A stretch of DNA of 64,000 bases, taken from an uncultured Ruminococcus sp. (GTDB taxonomy: Bacteria > Bacillota > Clostridia > Oscillospirales > Ruminococcaceae). The notes beneath the pieces are model-generated. The model made no database searches, had not been told where the DNA came from, and worked only from the letters and a program-made list of their open reading frames with translations. Numbering within the stretch: the first letter of the stretch is position 1; every line of letters begins with the position of its first letter. Positions 25,972 through 34,457 of this stretch are shown piece by piece. Both the position numbers and the translations under genes were made by a program. The stretch is from assembly GCA_902786975.1 (NCBI GenBank), contig CADAES010000002.1, positions 56,877-120,876 of the forward strand. Direction: 5' to 3'.

Positions 25972-27891
25972 TTGAAAAATAGCGGTGGAAAGACTCTTTT
26001 GATCTATTTTCTCGTTTCCATGTGTATCGTAGGTGGTATCGTATTTATGCTTACGAACATGAGCAGGAGCTCGGACGATAAGAAGTATTCAGAAGTCATG
26101 AAGCAGTTTGACGAACTGAATGTATCCGAGTTTTCACTTGACCTCGGAAACGGCGAGCTGAAATATAAGCTCAAAGGCGAGAGCAAGGATACATCGAGCC
26201 ATGTTTACAGTGTCCCGAATGTTTCACTGTTTGCAAATGAGATACTTGGCGGTGATTCGGACAGCAATTACAGAAAGCGCTACGATGCCGCAAATCCTAA
26301 CGATCCTCTGAAATACGATCTTATCCCTGTTTCGGATAACAGTTTTATACTCAATCTTATCCCAACGCTGCTTATGCTCGGCGTGATGATATTCTTCTTT
26401 ATCTTTATGATGAAGAGCGCCAACGGCGGAAAGATGTCCTCTTTCGGAAAGTCAAATGCCAAATTGGCGGCGAGCAGCAAAAAAGCGACCTTTGCCGATG
26501 TTGCAGGTGCTGACGAGGAAAAGGAAGAGCTGCAGGAGATCGTTGATTTCCTGCGTGATAACAAGAAATATATCGACATTGGCGCAAGGATACCTAAGGG
26601 CGTTCTTCTCGAGGGCCCTCCGGGTACCGGTAAAACGCTGCTTGCAAGAGCCGTTGCAGGTGAAGCAAAGGTGCCGTTCTTCTCGATCTCGGGTTCTGAT
26701 TTCGTTGAGATGTTTGTCGGTGTCGGTGCTTCAAGAGTAAGAGATCTTTTTGAACAGGCAAAGAAAAATTCACCTTCTATCATCTTTATTGACGAGATCG
26801 ACGCAGTCGGAAGACAGCGTGGTGCTGGTCTCGGCGGCGGTCACGATGAAAGAGAGCAGACCCTTAACCAGCTGCTCGTTGAAATGGACGGCTTTGAGGA
26901 CAATACCTCGGTAATCGTTATGGCTGCGACAAACAGACGTGATATCCTTGACCCCGCACTTCTCAGACCGGGCAGATTTGACAGGCATATAGTTGTCGGC
27001 AGACCAGATGTCAAGGGCAGAGAGGATATTCTTAAAGTCCATACCAGAAACAAGCCCCTCGCTCCCGATGTTGACCTGAAGGTCATCGCAAAGACGACCG
27101 CAGGCTTTACGGGTGCAGACCTTGAAAACCTTGTAAACGAAGCCTCGCTGCTTGCTGCAAGAAACAACAGAAAGGCTATCACCGAGGAGGATATCGAGGA
27201 AGCTTCCCTCAAGGTCGTTATGGGTCCGGAAAAGAAATCAAGGATCGTTACCGAAAAGGAAAAGCGCCTCACAGCTTATCACGAGGGCGGTCACGCACTT
27301 TGCCATTACTACTGCAAGACCCAGGACGATGTCCACTATGTTACCATTATCCCGAGAGGCCAGGCAGGCGGATTTACGATGTCAAGACCCGAAAAGGATG
27401 ATATGTTCGTCAGCAAGAATCAGATGGCTGAAAGCATCATAGTCCTTCTCGGTGGACGTGTAGCTGAAAAGCTTATACTTGACGATATCTCCACCGGTGC
27501 TTCAAACGACCTCGAAAGAGCAACATCTACTGCAAGAGCTATGGTCACAAGATACGGATTCAGCGATAATCTCGGACCTATCGTTTACGGCAGAGGAGAT
27601 CACGAGGTGTTCCTCGGAAGAGATTACAGCTCAACTCCCGACTATTCCGATGCAGTTGCTGCTGAGATCGACCATGAGATAAGAGCCGTTGTTGAAGACG
27701 CTTTTGAGAAGTGTGAAACGATACTCAAAAACCACATCGACAAGCTCCATGAACTCGCAAATTATCTTATGGAGCACGAAAAGATCGATGGCGACAATTT
27801 CAGAAAACTTATGGAAGGCACACTTGTTGTTGACAGTACTCCTGTTGAGATCAAGGAGGACAAAGCCGAAGAAAGTGATACGAACGAATGA
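25972..27891 (+). CDS. ftsH: ATP-dependent zinc metalloprotease FtsH
   Basis: Membrane-anchored AAA protease that degrades misfolded membrane proteins and regulators. 639 residues from a TTG start preceded by AAAAGG. Two membrane helices (about 8-27 and 125-145) flank a short external domain. AAA motifs are [29 protein letters not shown] and the arginine-finger region [11 protein letters not shown]. The protease zinc site is [11 protein letters not shown], with the third ligand in the region [13 protein letters not shown]. The motif reads HEGGH where HEAGH is usual; the HExxH ligands are intact. A strong terminator follows. Confidence 0.96.
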   Translation: MKNSGGKTLLIYFLVSMCIVGGIVFMLTNMSRSSDDKKYSEVMKQFDELNVSEFSLDLGNGELKYKLKGESKDTSSHVYSVPNVSLFANEILGGDSDSNYRKRYDAANPNDPLKYDLIPVSDNSFILNLIPTLLMLGVMIFFFIFMMKSANGGKMSSFGKSNAKLAASSKKATFADVAGADEEKEELQEIVDFLRDNKKYIDIGARIPKGVLLEGPPGTGKTLLARAVAGEAKVPFFSISGSDFVEMFVGVGASRVRDLFEQAKKNSPSIIFIDEIDAVGRQRGAGLGGGHDEREQTLNQLLVEMDGFEDNTSVIVMAATNRRDILDPALLRPGRFDRHIVVGRPDVKGREDILKVHTRNKPLAPDVDLKVIAKTTAGFTGADLENLVNEASLLAARNNRKAITEEDIEEASLKVVMGPEKKSRIVTEKEKRLTAYHEGGHALCHYYCKTQDDVHYVTIIPRGQAGGFTMSRPEKDDMFVSKNQMAESIIVLLGGRVAEKLILDDISTGASNDLERATSTARAMVTRYGFSDNLGPIVYGRGDHEVFLGRDYSSTPDYSDAVAAEIDHEIRAVVEDAFEKCETILKNHIDKLHELANYLMEHEKIDGDNFRKLMEGTLVVDSTPVEIKEDKAEESDTNE

Positions 27892-27941
27892 TGATACTAT
27901 CTGTTCATTCACTTATCCTTGAGTAATAATATCAGAAAAAA

Positions 27942-27988
27942 GATCCTGCATTTGTCAGTGCGACAGATGCAGGATCATTATTTTTATT
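27942..27988 (+). terminator. Rho-independent terminator after ftsH
   Basis: A 15-base stem from GATCCTGCAT to ATGCAGGATC (one mismatch) with loop AGTGC, followed by ATTATTTTTATT. It closes the RNase J-to-ftsH direction. Confidence 0.9.
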
Positions 27989-28000
27989 ACTGTGCGGGAG

Positions 28001-29398
28001 CTACCTTCCGCTGTGCGTTTCGTAGTATTTACGCTTGTCTTCATACATAAGCTCGTCAGCGGTCTTTAAAGCATTTTTAACGTTTTTGCAGCTGTTTTCA
28101 CAGCAAATGCCTATTGCAAATGACAGAGAGTCATACTTTTGTGATACAGCCCTTAGTTTTTCGGCTTTTGCTGAAAGCTCGGCTATCGTCATATCCTGTG
28201 CTATAACAACGAACTCGTCTCCGCCTGCTCTGAAAATGCATTTCTCGTCAAAAACTTCTCTTAGAGCGTCGGCAGCGTCAATTAAAAGCTTATCGCCCGC
28301 AGTGTGTCCCTTTTCGTCGTTCATTTTCTTCAGACCGTTGAGATCGGCAAACAGCACGCTGACAGTGGAGTCTTTATGCTTATCGCTGCAAAGCTCGTCA
28401 ACATAGTTGTTCATCTCGTTTCTGTTAAGGATACCCGTCAGCATATCCTTAGAGCTGAGTATCTGCATCCTGTCAAGAAGCAGATTGTTGTATATCACGG
28501 AAGAAAGAACGTATGTGGTGACCTCAAGCGTTTCCTTTATCCTGTCAGCCTTGTCGGAAGGGAAGTTTATAGCCCAGATATAACCGAGCAGCTCGTCCTT
28601 TATCCTCAGCGGGAACAGAACGATAGTCTTAGCGCCCGCCTTGTTCAGCGAATCGTACCATATCGGGTTGCGCTCCCTGACTATCTCCATATCGTGTTCA
28701 TTCTTAGCAATAAGACAGTTGCTGCCGGCTATCGTGTCCTTCCAGGAAGCCGCAATATTGTAAAAAGCTTTGTCAACATATGTTTGCATAGGAAGCAGCT
28801 TCGTGTTGTCGGAAAAGGCTTCGCAAAGTATAGAGCAAGTCTTTTCATTGTGATCCATAAGCAGTATGCAGCAATGCTCTGAATCGCACATATCACGGAT
28901 ATCACTGCAAACAAGCTGTGCAGTTTTATTGAAATCCTCTGCACTGCTCAGTTTAAGACAGGTCTCAAGCACGCTTGCGGCAATATCGCTGGAAACGTTG
29001 GAAAGCCGCTTTGTGTTAGCCTCAGAATTGACCTCCATAATATAGATACAGTAGCAAATGTTACCGTTGTCGGGGAACAGCGGTATAAATGACATATTGA
29101 ACCAGACATCGTATCTGTCGGGGTGAACGTATGAATGAAGACATTTTTTATTGACTGCCGAACGGTAGCAAAAATCCTCAAAATTCAGATCTCTTGTCAG
29201 ATATCTTGTATATTCGCTGTTTGGAACATATTTCTGTGTAAGCATAGTAAGGTTTTCAACAGGTCTTTCAATAGTATCTCTGTGAGCCTTGTTGCTGGTC
29301 ACTATCCTGATAGTACCGTAATTGCCGTTATCAAGCTTTTCGACCGAAATAACACAGGCAGCCGTAGCTATATTGTCAACTATCGCTTGAAAATCCAT
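28001..29398 (-). CDS. Diguanylate cyclase with PAS-like and GAF domains
   Basis: Probably makes c-di-GMP. 465 residues, no membrane helix. Residues 1-125 look like a PAS-type sensor (HSYVHPDRYDVWFNMSFIPLF). Residues 140-300 are a GAF-like domain. Residues 310-465 are a GGDEF domain with intact RAGGDEFVV at 390-398 and the substrate region DLNGLKKMNDEKGHTAGD. The product-inhibition site RxxD is not present at the usual distance before GGDEF. It stands alone between the ftsH terminator and a divergent promoter. A GAGGAGG ribosome site and a good promoter precede it. Confidence 0.88.
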   Translation of the reverse strand: MDFQAIVDNIATAACVISVEKLDNGNYGTIRIVTSNKAHRDTIERPVENLTMLTQKYVPNSEYTRYLTRDLNFEDFCYRSAVNKKCLHSYVHPDRYDVWFNMSFIPLFPDNGNICYCIYIMEVNSEANTKRLSNVSSDIAASVLETCLKLSSAEDFNKTAQLVCSDIRDMCDSEHCCILLMDHNEKTCSILCEAFSDNTKLLPMQTYVDKAFYNIAASWKDTIAGSNCLIAKNEHDMEIVRERNPIWYDSLNKAGAKTIVLFPLRIKDELLGYIWAINFPSDKADRIKETLEVTTYVLSSVIYNNLLLDRMQILSSKDMLTGILNRNEMNNYVDELCSDKHKDSTVSVLFADLNGLKKMNDEKGHTAGDKLLIDAADALREVFDEKCIFRAGGDEFVVIAQDMTIAELSAKAEKLRAVSQKYDSLSFAIGICCENSCKNVKNALKTADELMYEDKRKYYETHSGR

Positions 29399-29429
29399 AT
29401 TTTTGCCTCCTCGTTAATGGCTTTGAATT

Positions 29430-29458
29430 ATTATATCACACTTTTCAGTCATTTTCAA
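29430..29458 (-). promoter_or_regulatory. Promoter of the diguanylate cyclase gene
   Basis: Minus strand TTGAAA, 17 bases ending in TGA, TATAAT. Confidence 0.75.
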
Positions 29459-29545
29459 GTTTTCTGATGATGTTTTACATTTTGAGCTTTTTTTGCTCTG
29501 TGATATAGCCGGATAAAGGCCTTGAACGAATTTTTTTCATACTAC

Positions 29546-29574
29546 TTGAAATAAATGCGAAAATGTTGTATAAT
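29546..29574 (+). promoter_or_regulatory. Promoter of ymdB-spoVS
   Basis: TTGAAA, 17-base spacer, TATAAT. The start point would be about 22 bases before the ymdB ATG. Confidence 0.8.
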
Positions 29575-29602
29575 CATACCATACTATATAAAGGAGCTCT
29601 CT

Positions 29603-30370
29603 ATGCGATTACTGTTTATTGGAGATGTTGTAGGTGAAAGCGGCTGTGATATGCTTGCTTCACACCTGTACAGAATAAAAAAAGACTATGCTGTTGACAT
29701 TACCGTTGTAAACGGTGAAAATTCCGCACAGGGCAACGGCATTACGCCTCATTCAGCCAAAAGACTGTTTTCTATCGGCGCAGATGTTATAACAACAGGT
29801 AATCACTGTTTCAGGCGAAAGGAAGCGATGCCGCTTTACGATTCACAGGAAAGCCTGTTAAGACCCGCAAATTTCCCCGACGAGGTCCAGGGACACGGTG
29901 TTGCATTTATAGATCTTTGTCCGTACAGGATAGCTGTTGTCAATCTTATCGGCACGATGTATCTCGAGCCTGTCGATAATCCGTTCAATATGGTCGATAA
30001 GCTTATAAGCGATATCGATACGCCTAACATATTCGTCGATTTTCACGCTGAAGCAACGAGCGAAAAAAAGGCGCTCGGGTTTTATCTGCAGGGAAGGGTA
30101 ACGGCTGTTCTGGGCACTCATACTCACGTTCAGACAGCTGATGAGATAATACTTGCAGACCATACCGCCTATATAACCGACGTCGGAATGACAGGTCCGG
30201 AGCTTTCCGTACTTGGTGTTGACAAGGATATTGTGATAACAAAGTTTAAAAAGCTTATCCCCGTAAGGTTTGAGGAAAGCAAGGAAAGCTGCTTTATCAA
30301 CGGCGTAGTGGTAGATTTTGACGAGAAAACAGGCAAGGCAAATTCCATACAAAGACTTATCATCAGATAA
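29603..30370 (+). CDS. ymdB: YmdB-family metallophosphoesterase
   Basis: Dimetal phosphodiesterase of the YmdB family. In Bacillus it hydrolyses 2',3'-cyclic nucleotides and affects biofilm and motility decisions. 255 residues. Metal-site motifs are FIGDVVGESG, VNGENSAQGNG, TTGNHCF, DFHAEATSEK and LGTHTHVQTAD, all complete. The ATG at 29603 follows AAAGGAG by eight bases; the frame open from 29555 overlaps the promoter. spoVS follows 16 bases downstream, as in Bacillus. The rny gene that usually precedes ymdB is not here. Confidence 0.93.
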   Translation: MRLLFIGDVVGESGCDMLASHLYRIKKDYAVDITVVNGENSAQGNGITPHSAKRLFSIGADVITTGNHCFRRKEAMPLYDSQESLLRPANFPDEVQGHGVAFIDLCPYRIAVVNLIGTMYLEPVDNPFNMVDKLISDIDTPNIFVDFHAEATSEKKALGFYLQGRVTAVLGTHTHVQTADEIILADHTAYITDVGMTGPELSVLGVDKDIVITKFKKLIPVRFEESKESCFINGVVVDFDEKTGKANSIQRLIIR

Positions 30371-30386
30371 CAGGAGGTATCAGCTA

Positions 30387-30647
30387 ATGGAGATATTAAA
30401 GGTTTCAGCTCGTTCTGTACCAAATTCGGTCGCAGGTGCGATAGCAGCAGTCGTAAGACAAAGCGGAAGCGTTGAGGTCCAGGCTGTCGGCGCAGGTGCC
30501 GCAAATCAGGCTGTCAAATCAATAGCGATAGCAAGGGGATTCCTTGCTCCTGCGGGTATCGATCTTATCTGTATCCCCGCTTTCGGTCAGGTGATGATAA
30601 ACGACGACGAGCGTACAGCGATAAGGTTTATCTGCGAACCGAGATAA
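30387..30647 (+). CDS. spoVS: Stage V sporulation protein S
   Basis: 86-residue Alba-fold protein required for passage through stage V of sporulation and thought to bind nucleic acid. The sequence is very close to the family pattern throughout: EILKVSARSVPNSVAGAIAA at the start, GAGAANQAVKSIAIARG in the middle and IPAFGQVMIND near the end. AGGAGGT lies eight bases before the ATG at 30387. Cotranscribed with ymdB. Confidence 0.96.
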   Translation: MEILKVSARSVPNSVAGAIAAVVRQSGSVEVQAVGAGAANQAVKSIAIARGFLAPAGIDLICIPAFGQVMINDDERTAIRFICEPR

Positions 30648-30670
30648 GAACAAATACTGAGCATACTTCG

Positions 30671-30706
30671 ACCCGATGGTTTCACGCTGTTGGGCTTTTT
30701 GCGTTT
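30671..30706 (+). terminator. Weak terminator after spoVS
   Basis: CCCGAT near 30676 can pair with GTTGGG about 15 bases later (two wobble pairs), followed by CTTTTTG. Stem is short, so this is uncertain. Confidence 0.35.
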
Positions 30707-30746
30707 ATAAATAACTCCGCCCAAATACCTTAACGTCAATCAATAA

Positions 30747-30772
30747 GCCGACATATTCACGTCGGCAGATTT
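30747..30772. other. Hairpin in the convergent gap after spoVS
   Basis: GCCGAC, eight-base loop, GTCGGC, followed by AGATTTT. It could be a second stop signal for spoVS. Nothing else is seen between here and the next hairpin. Confidence 0.4.
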
Positions 30773-30800
30773 TACGGTGGAGGTTTTTAACAGATAATAC

Positions 30801-30836
30801 AAAAACCGATGCCTGTCGTTATGGAAAGCATCGGTT
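30801..30836 (-). terminator. Terminator of the phospholipase-like gene
   Basis: A 9-base stem AACCGATGC / GCATCGGTT around a 15-base loop. On the minus strand it is followed by TTTTTG and lies 26 bases after the stop at 30862. Confidence 0.7.
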
Positions 30837-30861
30837 AAGTTTTGATATTGTTGAGCTTTTG

Positions 30862-32010
30862 TCAGCTTATTACCCAGATCAGTGATGCACGCTTTGGCTC
30901 GAACTTGGTAACCTCGAGCCTTCCCGAAGAAGTGCACCCGAGCACACGCTTGAATTCCTTTGAGCCGACAGTGATGATAAACTGCCTTTTGCCTGTTGCT
31001 ATTGCTCTGAATTTTGCCGGCTCGTGCTCCGAATCGGCGCTTACATAGCCCTTAAGATTCTTAGCAACAAAGTTCCCGTCAGCTGTTTTAAGGCTGAAGC
31101 TTCCGTCACCGTTCCAGACTATCCTCATTCGCTGTTCAAGGTCCTTGTCGATCTCTGCAAGGATAAGACCCTTGTTTGTAGCTGTGATGCTGAGTCCGCT
31201 TACAGCATTTTTGATCGAATAATTCTTGTTATCTAAAAAGAAATTTGCATTGTCGTTGGTACAATCGTTGTAAAACCTTACCATCAGAGCCATGACATGC
31301 TGCTGAGTGGTTATAAGTGTGTTGTTTTCAACATCGTCGAATCTCAGCGGGTCAAGCGATCTGACCTGCTTAACGAACTTTGCTGAATAGTTGACAAGCT
31401 TGTTCAGAGCGTCCTGAAAAGTATCCTTTTCATAAAACTTTGAAAGTCTCTTGTCAAACGTATCTGCTGTATACACCGTGCAGGTAGTCTTAGCGTGGTT
31501 TTCAAATGCGTTGTGTATGTTTCCTCGTCTGTCCATGCATCTGATATTGGAAACGTGGACAGGGCAGCCCATATCGGAAACAAAGTGTGCTGCTCTTGCA
31601 AAGCAGGTCATAGCCTCGCTCTTTTTGCCGCTTCTGTAAAGCGAAACAGCTGAGGTATAATTCTGCTCCATAAGCGTTCTTGCGCTTGGCAGGAACCTTC
31701 CGAGTCTGTCCTTGTAATAGCCGTTTGTCTGTGAAAGCTCTTTTCCTCTTGGCTTGCAGCAGGAGTAATAATGCATACCCGCACCGTGGTCAATATCTCC
31801 GCTTGAATCCGGGGCAGTGCAGCCGTCCTCGAGCTCCTTTGCATAATCCTTGAAGAATGACGCTACCTTCAGCTTCTTTTCCTTGTCAAGCAGGGCAAGA
31901 GATTTTTTCATGATATCTCTGTGCGTAACGCCGCACCATGCTTGAGCTTTTACCGTTGAGAGTTTGAGGCAAAGTGCTGCAGCACCTGCATAGGCTAATA
32001 CTTTTTTCAT
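30862..32010 (-). CDS. Secreted zinc-dependent phospholipase C-like protein with C-terminal trefoil-like domain
   Basis: 382 residues. Residues 1-24 are a signal peptide ending AQA, so the mature chain begins with Trp25, as in Clostridium perfringens alpha-toxin, where Trp1 itself binds zinc. The other ligands can be placed with matching spacing: His30, an Asp at 68 or 74, His80, His142, Asp146, His152, His166 and Glu170 (AAHFVSDMGCPVH, HNAFENHA). The catalytic part ends near 250. The last 115 residues are not the C2-like domain of alpha-toxin. They look like a beta-trefoil or fascin-like fold (GDGSFSLKTADGNFVAKN). Enzymatic activity and target are not known. Last gene of a four-gene operon. 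Confidence 0.78.
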   Translation of the reverse strand: MKKVLAYAGAAALCLKLSTVKAQAWCGVTHRDIMKKSLALLDKEKKLKVASFFKDYAKELEDGCTAPDSSGDIDHGAGMHYYSCCKPRGKELSQTNGYYKDRLGRFLPSARTLMEQNYTSAVSLYRSGKKSEAMTCFARAAHFVSDMGCPVHVSNIRCMDRRGNIHNAFENHAKTTCTVYTADTFDKRLSKFYEKDTFQDALNKLVNYSAKFVKQVRSLDPLRFDDVENNTLITTQQHVMALMVRFYNDCTNDNANFFLDNKNYSIKNAVSGLSITATNKGLILAEIDKDLEQRMRIVWNGDGSFSLKTADGNFVAKNLKGYVSADSEHEPAKFRAIATGKRQFIITVGSKEFKRVLGCTSSGRLEVTKFEPKRASLIWVIS

Positions 32011-32017
32011 ACAACAA

Positions 32018-32617
32018 CTATCCTTTTTTGCTTGATTTTTTCTTTTTCTTCCTCACCGAGTAGCCAAATGTGCCGAGCTTTCTGCCAAGCTCAAAATACT
32101 CCCCGTGAGAATATGCTATCAGTCCTGCCTTTTCAAGGGCAAGTCTGCCTTTGTCGTCTATAAGTTCATTTGCGATATCAAGAGCAACGATATCAGCAAT
32201 AAACATATCGTGTGTACCGAGTTTAACGATATCTCTGACCTTACACTCGATGTTTACAGGCGATTGAACGATTATCGGCGCACAGACTTTGCTTGCTTTT
32301 TCAGTCGTAAGACCGGTCAGCTCAAACTTGTCAAGGTTTCTGCCTGATTTCACGCCGCACAGATCCACCGCACGAACAAGCTCCTGTGTTGCAAGGTTTA
32401 TCACAAATTCACCGCTGTTTGCTATCATTGCGTACGAATACCTTTCGGGTCTGACCGAAATGTAGGTGATTGGAGGCTGGGTGTTGAGTATCCCTGTCCA
32501 TGCGACGGTAAACACATTTTCCTTTTCTCCGTCCCTGCAAGTCACAAGTGTCGGCGGCAGGGGAGAGGTAATAACGCTGCCTTTCCAAACCTGTTTTGTG
32601 TATTGTGTCATCGCCAT
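32018..32617 (-). CDS. Flavin reductase-like (FMN-binding split barrel) protein
   Basis: Flavoredoxin/flavin-reductase family, reducing or carrying FMN. 199 residues. The family pattern is visible in PLPPTLVTCRDGEKENVFTV, then TQPPITYISVRPERYSY, EFVINLA and the loop CGVKSGRNLDKF. It ends in a tail of Lys and Ser (RKKKKKSSKKG) that is not part of the fold. One base separates it from the small membrane protein gene upstream, and 7 bases from the phospholipase-like gene downstream. The physiological electron acceptor cannot be told. Confidence 0.88.
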   Translation of the reverse strand: MAMTQYTKQVWKGSVITSPLPPTLVTCRDGEKENVFTVAWTGILNTQPPITYISVRPERYSYAMIANSGEFVINLATQELVRAVDLCGVKSGRNLDKFELTGLTTEKASKVCAPIIVQSPVNIECKVRDIVKLGTHDMFIADIVALDIANELIDDKGRLALEKAGLIAYSHGEYFELGRKLGTFGYSVRKKKKKSSKKG

Positions 32618-32971
32618 TTATTTATCCTCTTGTGAAAAGCCGTATACCTTGCGGTACATCTGGTCGTAGTATTTATAAAGGAGCTGCACTGAGTTTTCAA
32701 GGAAATAATAATGCTTGATATAAGGCACCAGAAGAATCAGCAGTAATGCAGCAAGCGGTATCAGAGAAAGCGTTTCCCATATAACTATCGCAAGTATCGT
32801 TATCACTGTGCAAACGGCAAACAGTATCATCACAAGCAGGTGAACGAGCCTTTCGTGTGAAAAGAATGCTATCTTGTCCTTGTGATAATCCAGAAGCTGT
32901 TTAAGATCACAGTTCTCATCGCTTAGACAGCGCAGGATGTATTCCTTATACTGTGTGAGATATTTAGTCAT
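32618..32971 (-). CDS. Small two-helix membrane protein, unknown function
   Basis: Not recognised. 117 residues from the ATG at 32971, which has GAGGAGA seven bases upstream, inside the end of the preceding gene. The first 45 residues are charged and probably helical (YKEYILRCLSDENCDLKQL). Two adjacent membrane helices follow at about 47-67 and 69-87, and then a Tyr-rich charged tail (YKYYDQMYRKVYGF). The frame opens 15 codons earlier without a ribosome site. Likely cotranscribed with its neighbours. Confidence 0.65.
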   Translation of the reverse strand: MTKYLTQYKEYILRCLSDENCDLKQLLDYHKDKIAFFSHERLVHLLVMILFAVCTVITILAIVIWETLSLIPLAALLLILLVPYIKHYYFLENSVQLLYKYYDQMYRKVYGFSQEDK

Positions 32972-33275
32972 CTGTCTTCTCCTCAAGTTCAAGATCAAAG
33001 GGTATCGAGTCCTCAAGTGTGATCTTTCTGAGCTTGGGCGACTTTATGCCCATATTCTCACGCCTTTTTGCTTCATTTGCAGCAACGTTCTTGGCGATAG
33101 TTTTCGATGCGAGCTTGTCGATCCTCTTGTAGTGCTTTGAGACCCTCTGAAAAAGACTTTTGCGCTTTTCGGGTTTCTTTTTCTTCTGATCGAAAATGAC
33201 AGCCATGATAAAAGCCGCAGCACCGACGATAACGGATTTTTCGGCATTCGTTTCGACCTTAACAGGCATTTTCAT
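32964..33275 (-). CDS. Small basic single-helix membrane protein, unknown function
   Basis: Not recognised. 103 residues. One hydrophobic segment at about residues 13-29 (KSVIVGAAAFIMAVIF) is followed at once by a very basic stretch (KKKKPEKRK) and a charged, largely helical remainder with many Lys and Arg, ending acidic (DLELEEKTDD). GAGGGT precedes the ATG at 33275. First gene of the operon that leads through a second membrane protein and the flavin reductase to the phospholipase-like gene. It overlaps the next start by 8 bases. Confidence 0.65.
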   Translation of the reverse strand: MKMPVKVETNAEKSVIVGAAAFIMAVIFDQKKKKPEKRKSLFQRVSKHYKRIDKLASKTIAKNVAANEAKRRENMGIKSPKLRKITLEDSIPFDLELEEKTDD

Positions 33276-33312
33276 CGCTCATACCCTCTTTTCTGTATAC
33301 ATTCACTTAAAT

Positions 33313-33341
33313 ATTATAACATCATTTTTCAGATTTTGCAA
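33313..33341 (-). promoter_or_regulatory. Promoter of the four-gene operon ending in the phospholipase-like gene
   Basis: Minus strand TTGCAA, 17 bases ending in TGT, TATAAT. No other promoter is visible down to 30862. Confidence 0.75.
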
Positions 33342-33366
33342 CTGCTTTTTTCAATTTTGTACTGCC

Positions 33367-34440
33367 TTAAACATCGAGTCTGTCTATCACGGCTTTGAGT
33401 TGGTTCTCCGATACGACTCCCGCAAGAAGTATCTGCAGCGGATTTATGAAGCCGTGGATCTTTTCACGAATATCGGTTATCTTCTGCGCCTTTTCCTCGC
33501 TTATATCGAAAAACAGCGCAAAATCTTCTGTTTCAGCCTCGTTGATATTCAGCCTTTCGGGCTTTGTTACAGATGTTTCGCTGCTTTGGGACGATGTCTT
33601 GCTGCTGGGTAACGTTGTTTCGCTGGTCCGGATAGAGTTCTCACTGCTCTGAGTCGATGCTGAGCTGCTATGGATCATAGTCGTTTTTGGTGCATCGGTT
33701 TGTCTTTGTGCTGTTGTTGCGTCTGTCACAGCTTTAGTGGTCGATCTTTCGGTCGCAGCGGTCTTACTTTTTTCGGCAGATGTGCTGCTCGTTTCGGTCT
33801 TTGATATTTCATTTCTTACAGCCGATGTGGTTGTCACGGATTGTGTGGTCGTTACCCTGTCCTTTTCGCTGACATAGAGGTACTGTTTCAGCTTCTGAAA
33901 TGTCTTTTCACCTATGCCTTCGATATCCATAAGCTGTTCTAAGTATCCGTACTTACCCAAACTTTTTCTGTAGTCTATGATGCTTTTGGCGGTAGAAGGA
34001 CCTACGCCGTTTATGGCACAAAGCTGCTCCTCGGTCGCAAGATTTATGTCAATGGGAAAATCCACCGCAGTTGTAACGCTTGCTGTTCTCTGCTCGTGAG
34101 ACTCCTTGGTCGTTTGCTGCTTGTGCGAAGACTTGCTGTCGGAGTCATCTTCGGTCGGTTCTGCCTTTTTCTCAGACATTTTTCTTTTATCAGAAGCTTC
34201 GTTTTCAGACTTTTTATTTTCAGATGCCTCATTTTCAGCTTTCTTCTTTTCGGATCCGGCGTCTGAAAAGCTTGTGTCGCTCTGCTCGGAAACATCAGAG
34301 CTTGACTTTTGTATAACTATATTGGCTTTTCTGTGCGATTTTATCATCACCGCCGTCACAGTTACGCCTAAAACGAGCACAGCTGCAACAGCAGCAACGA
34401 TATACTTTGTAAAAGACGAATGTTTATTCTTGTCCGGCAT
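33367..34440 (-). CDS. ComEA-like membrane protein with two helix-hairpin-helix modules
   Basis: 357 residues. A short cytoplasmic start and one membrane helix (about 13-33) are followed by an external part. It has a charged linker with near-repeats (KKAENEASENKKSENEASDK), a first HhH module at 128-189 (INLATEEQLCAINGVGPSTA, DIEGIGEKTFQKL), a Ser/Thr-rich linker at 195-290, and a second, diverged HhH module at 294-357 (LNINEAETEDFALFFDISEE). ComEA proteins bind incoming DNA during natural transformation, but they normally have one HhH module and often an SLBB domain. Start at the ATG at 34440 after AGGTG. No comEC is adjacent; it follows a GH3 gene. DNA binding is inferred. Confidence 0.75.
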   Translation of the reverse strand: MPDKNKHSSFTKYIVAAVAAVLVLGVTVTAVMIKSHRKANIVIQKSSSDVSEQSDTSFSDAGSEKKKAENEASENKKSENEASDKRKMSEKKAEPTEDDSDSKSSHKQQTTKESHEQRTASVTTAVDFPIDINLATEEQLCAINGVGPSTAKSIIDYRKSLGKYGYLEQLMDIEGIGEKTFQKLKQYLYVSEKDRVTTTQSVTTTSAVRNEISKTETSSTSAEKSKTAATERSTTKAVTDATTAQRQTDAPKTTMIHSSSASTQSSENSIRTSETTLPSSKTSSQSSETSVTKPERLNINEAETEDFALFFDISEEKAQKITDIREKIHGFINPLQILLAGVVSENQLKAVIDRLDV

Positions 34441-34457
34441 TTTTATCACCTGTTTTA

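Noticed and set aside
32618-33275. Toxin-antitoxin pair
   Set aside because: The two small overlapping genes both code for membrane proteins without toxin or antitoxin features and share a longer operon.
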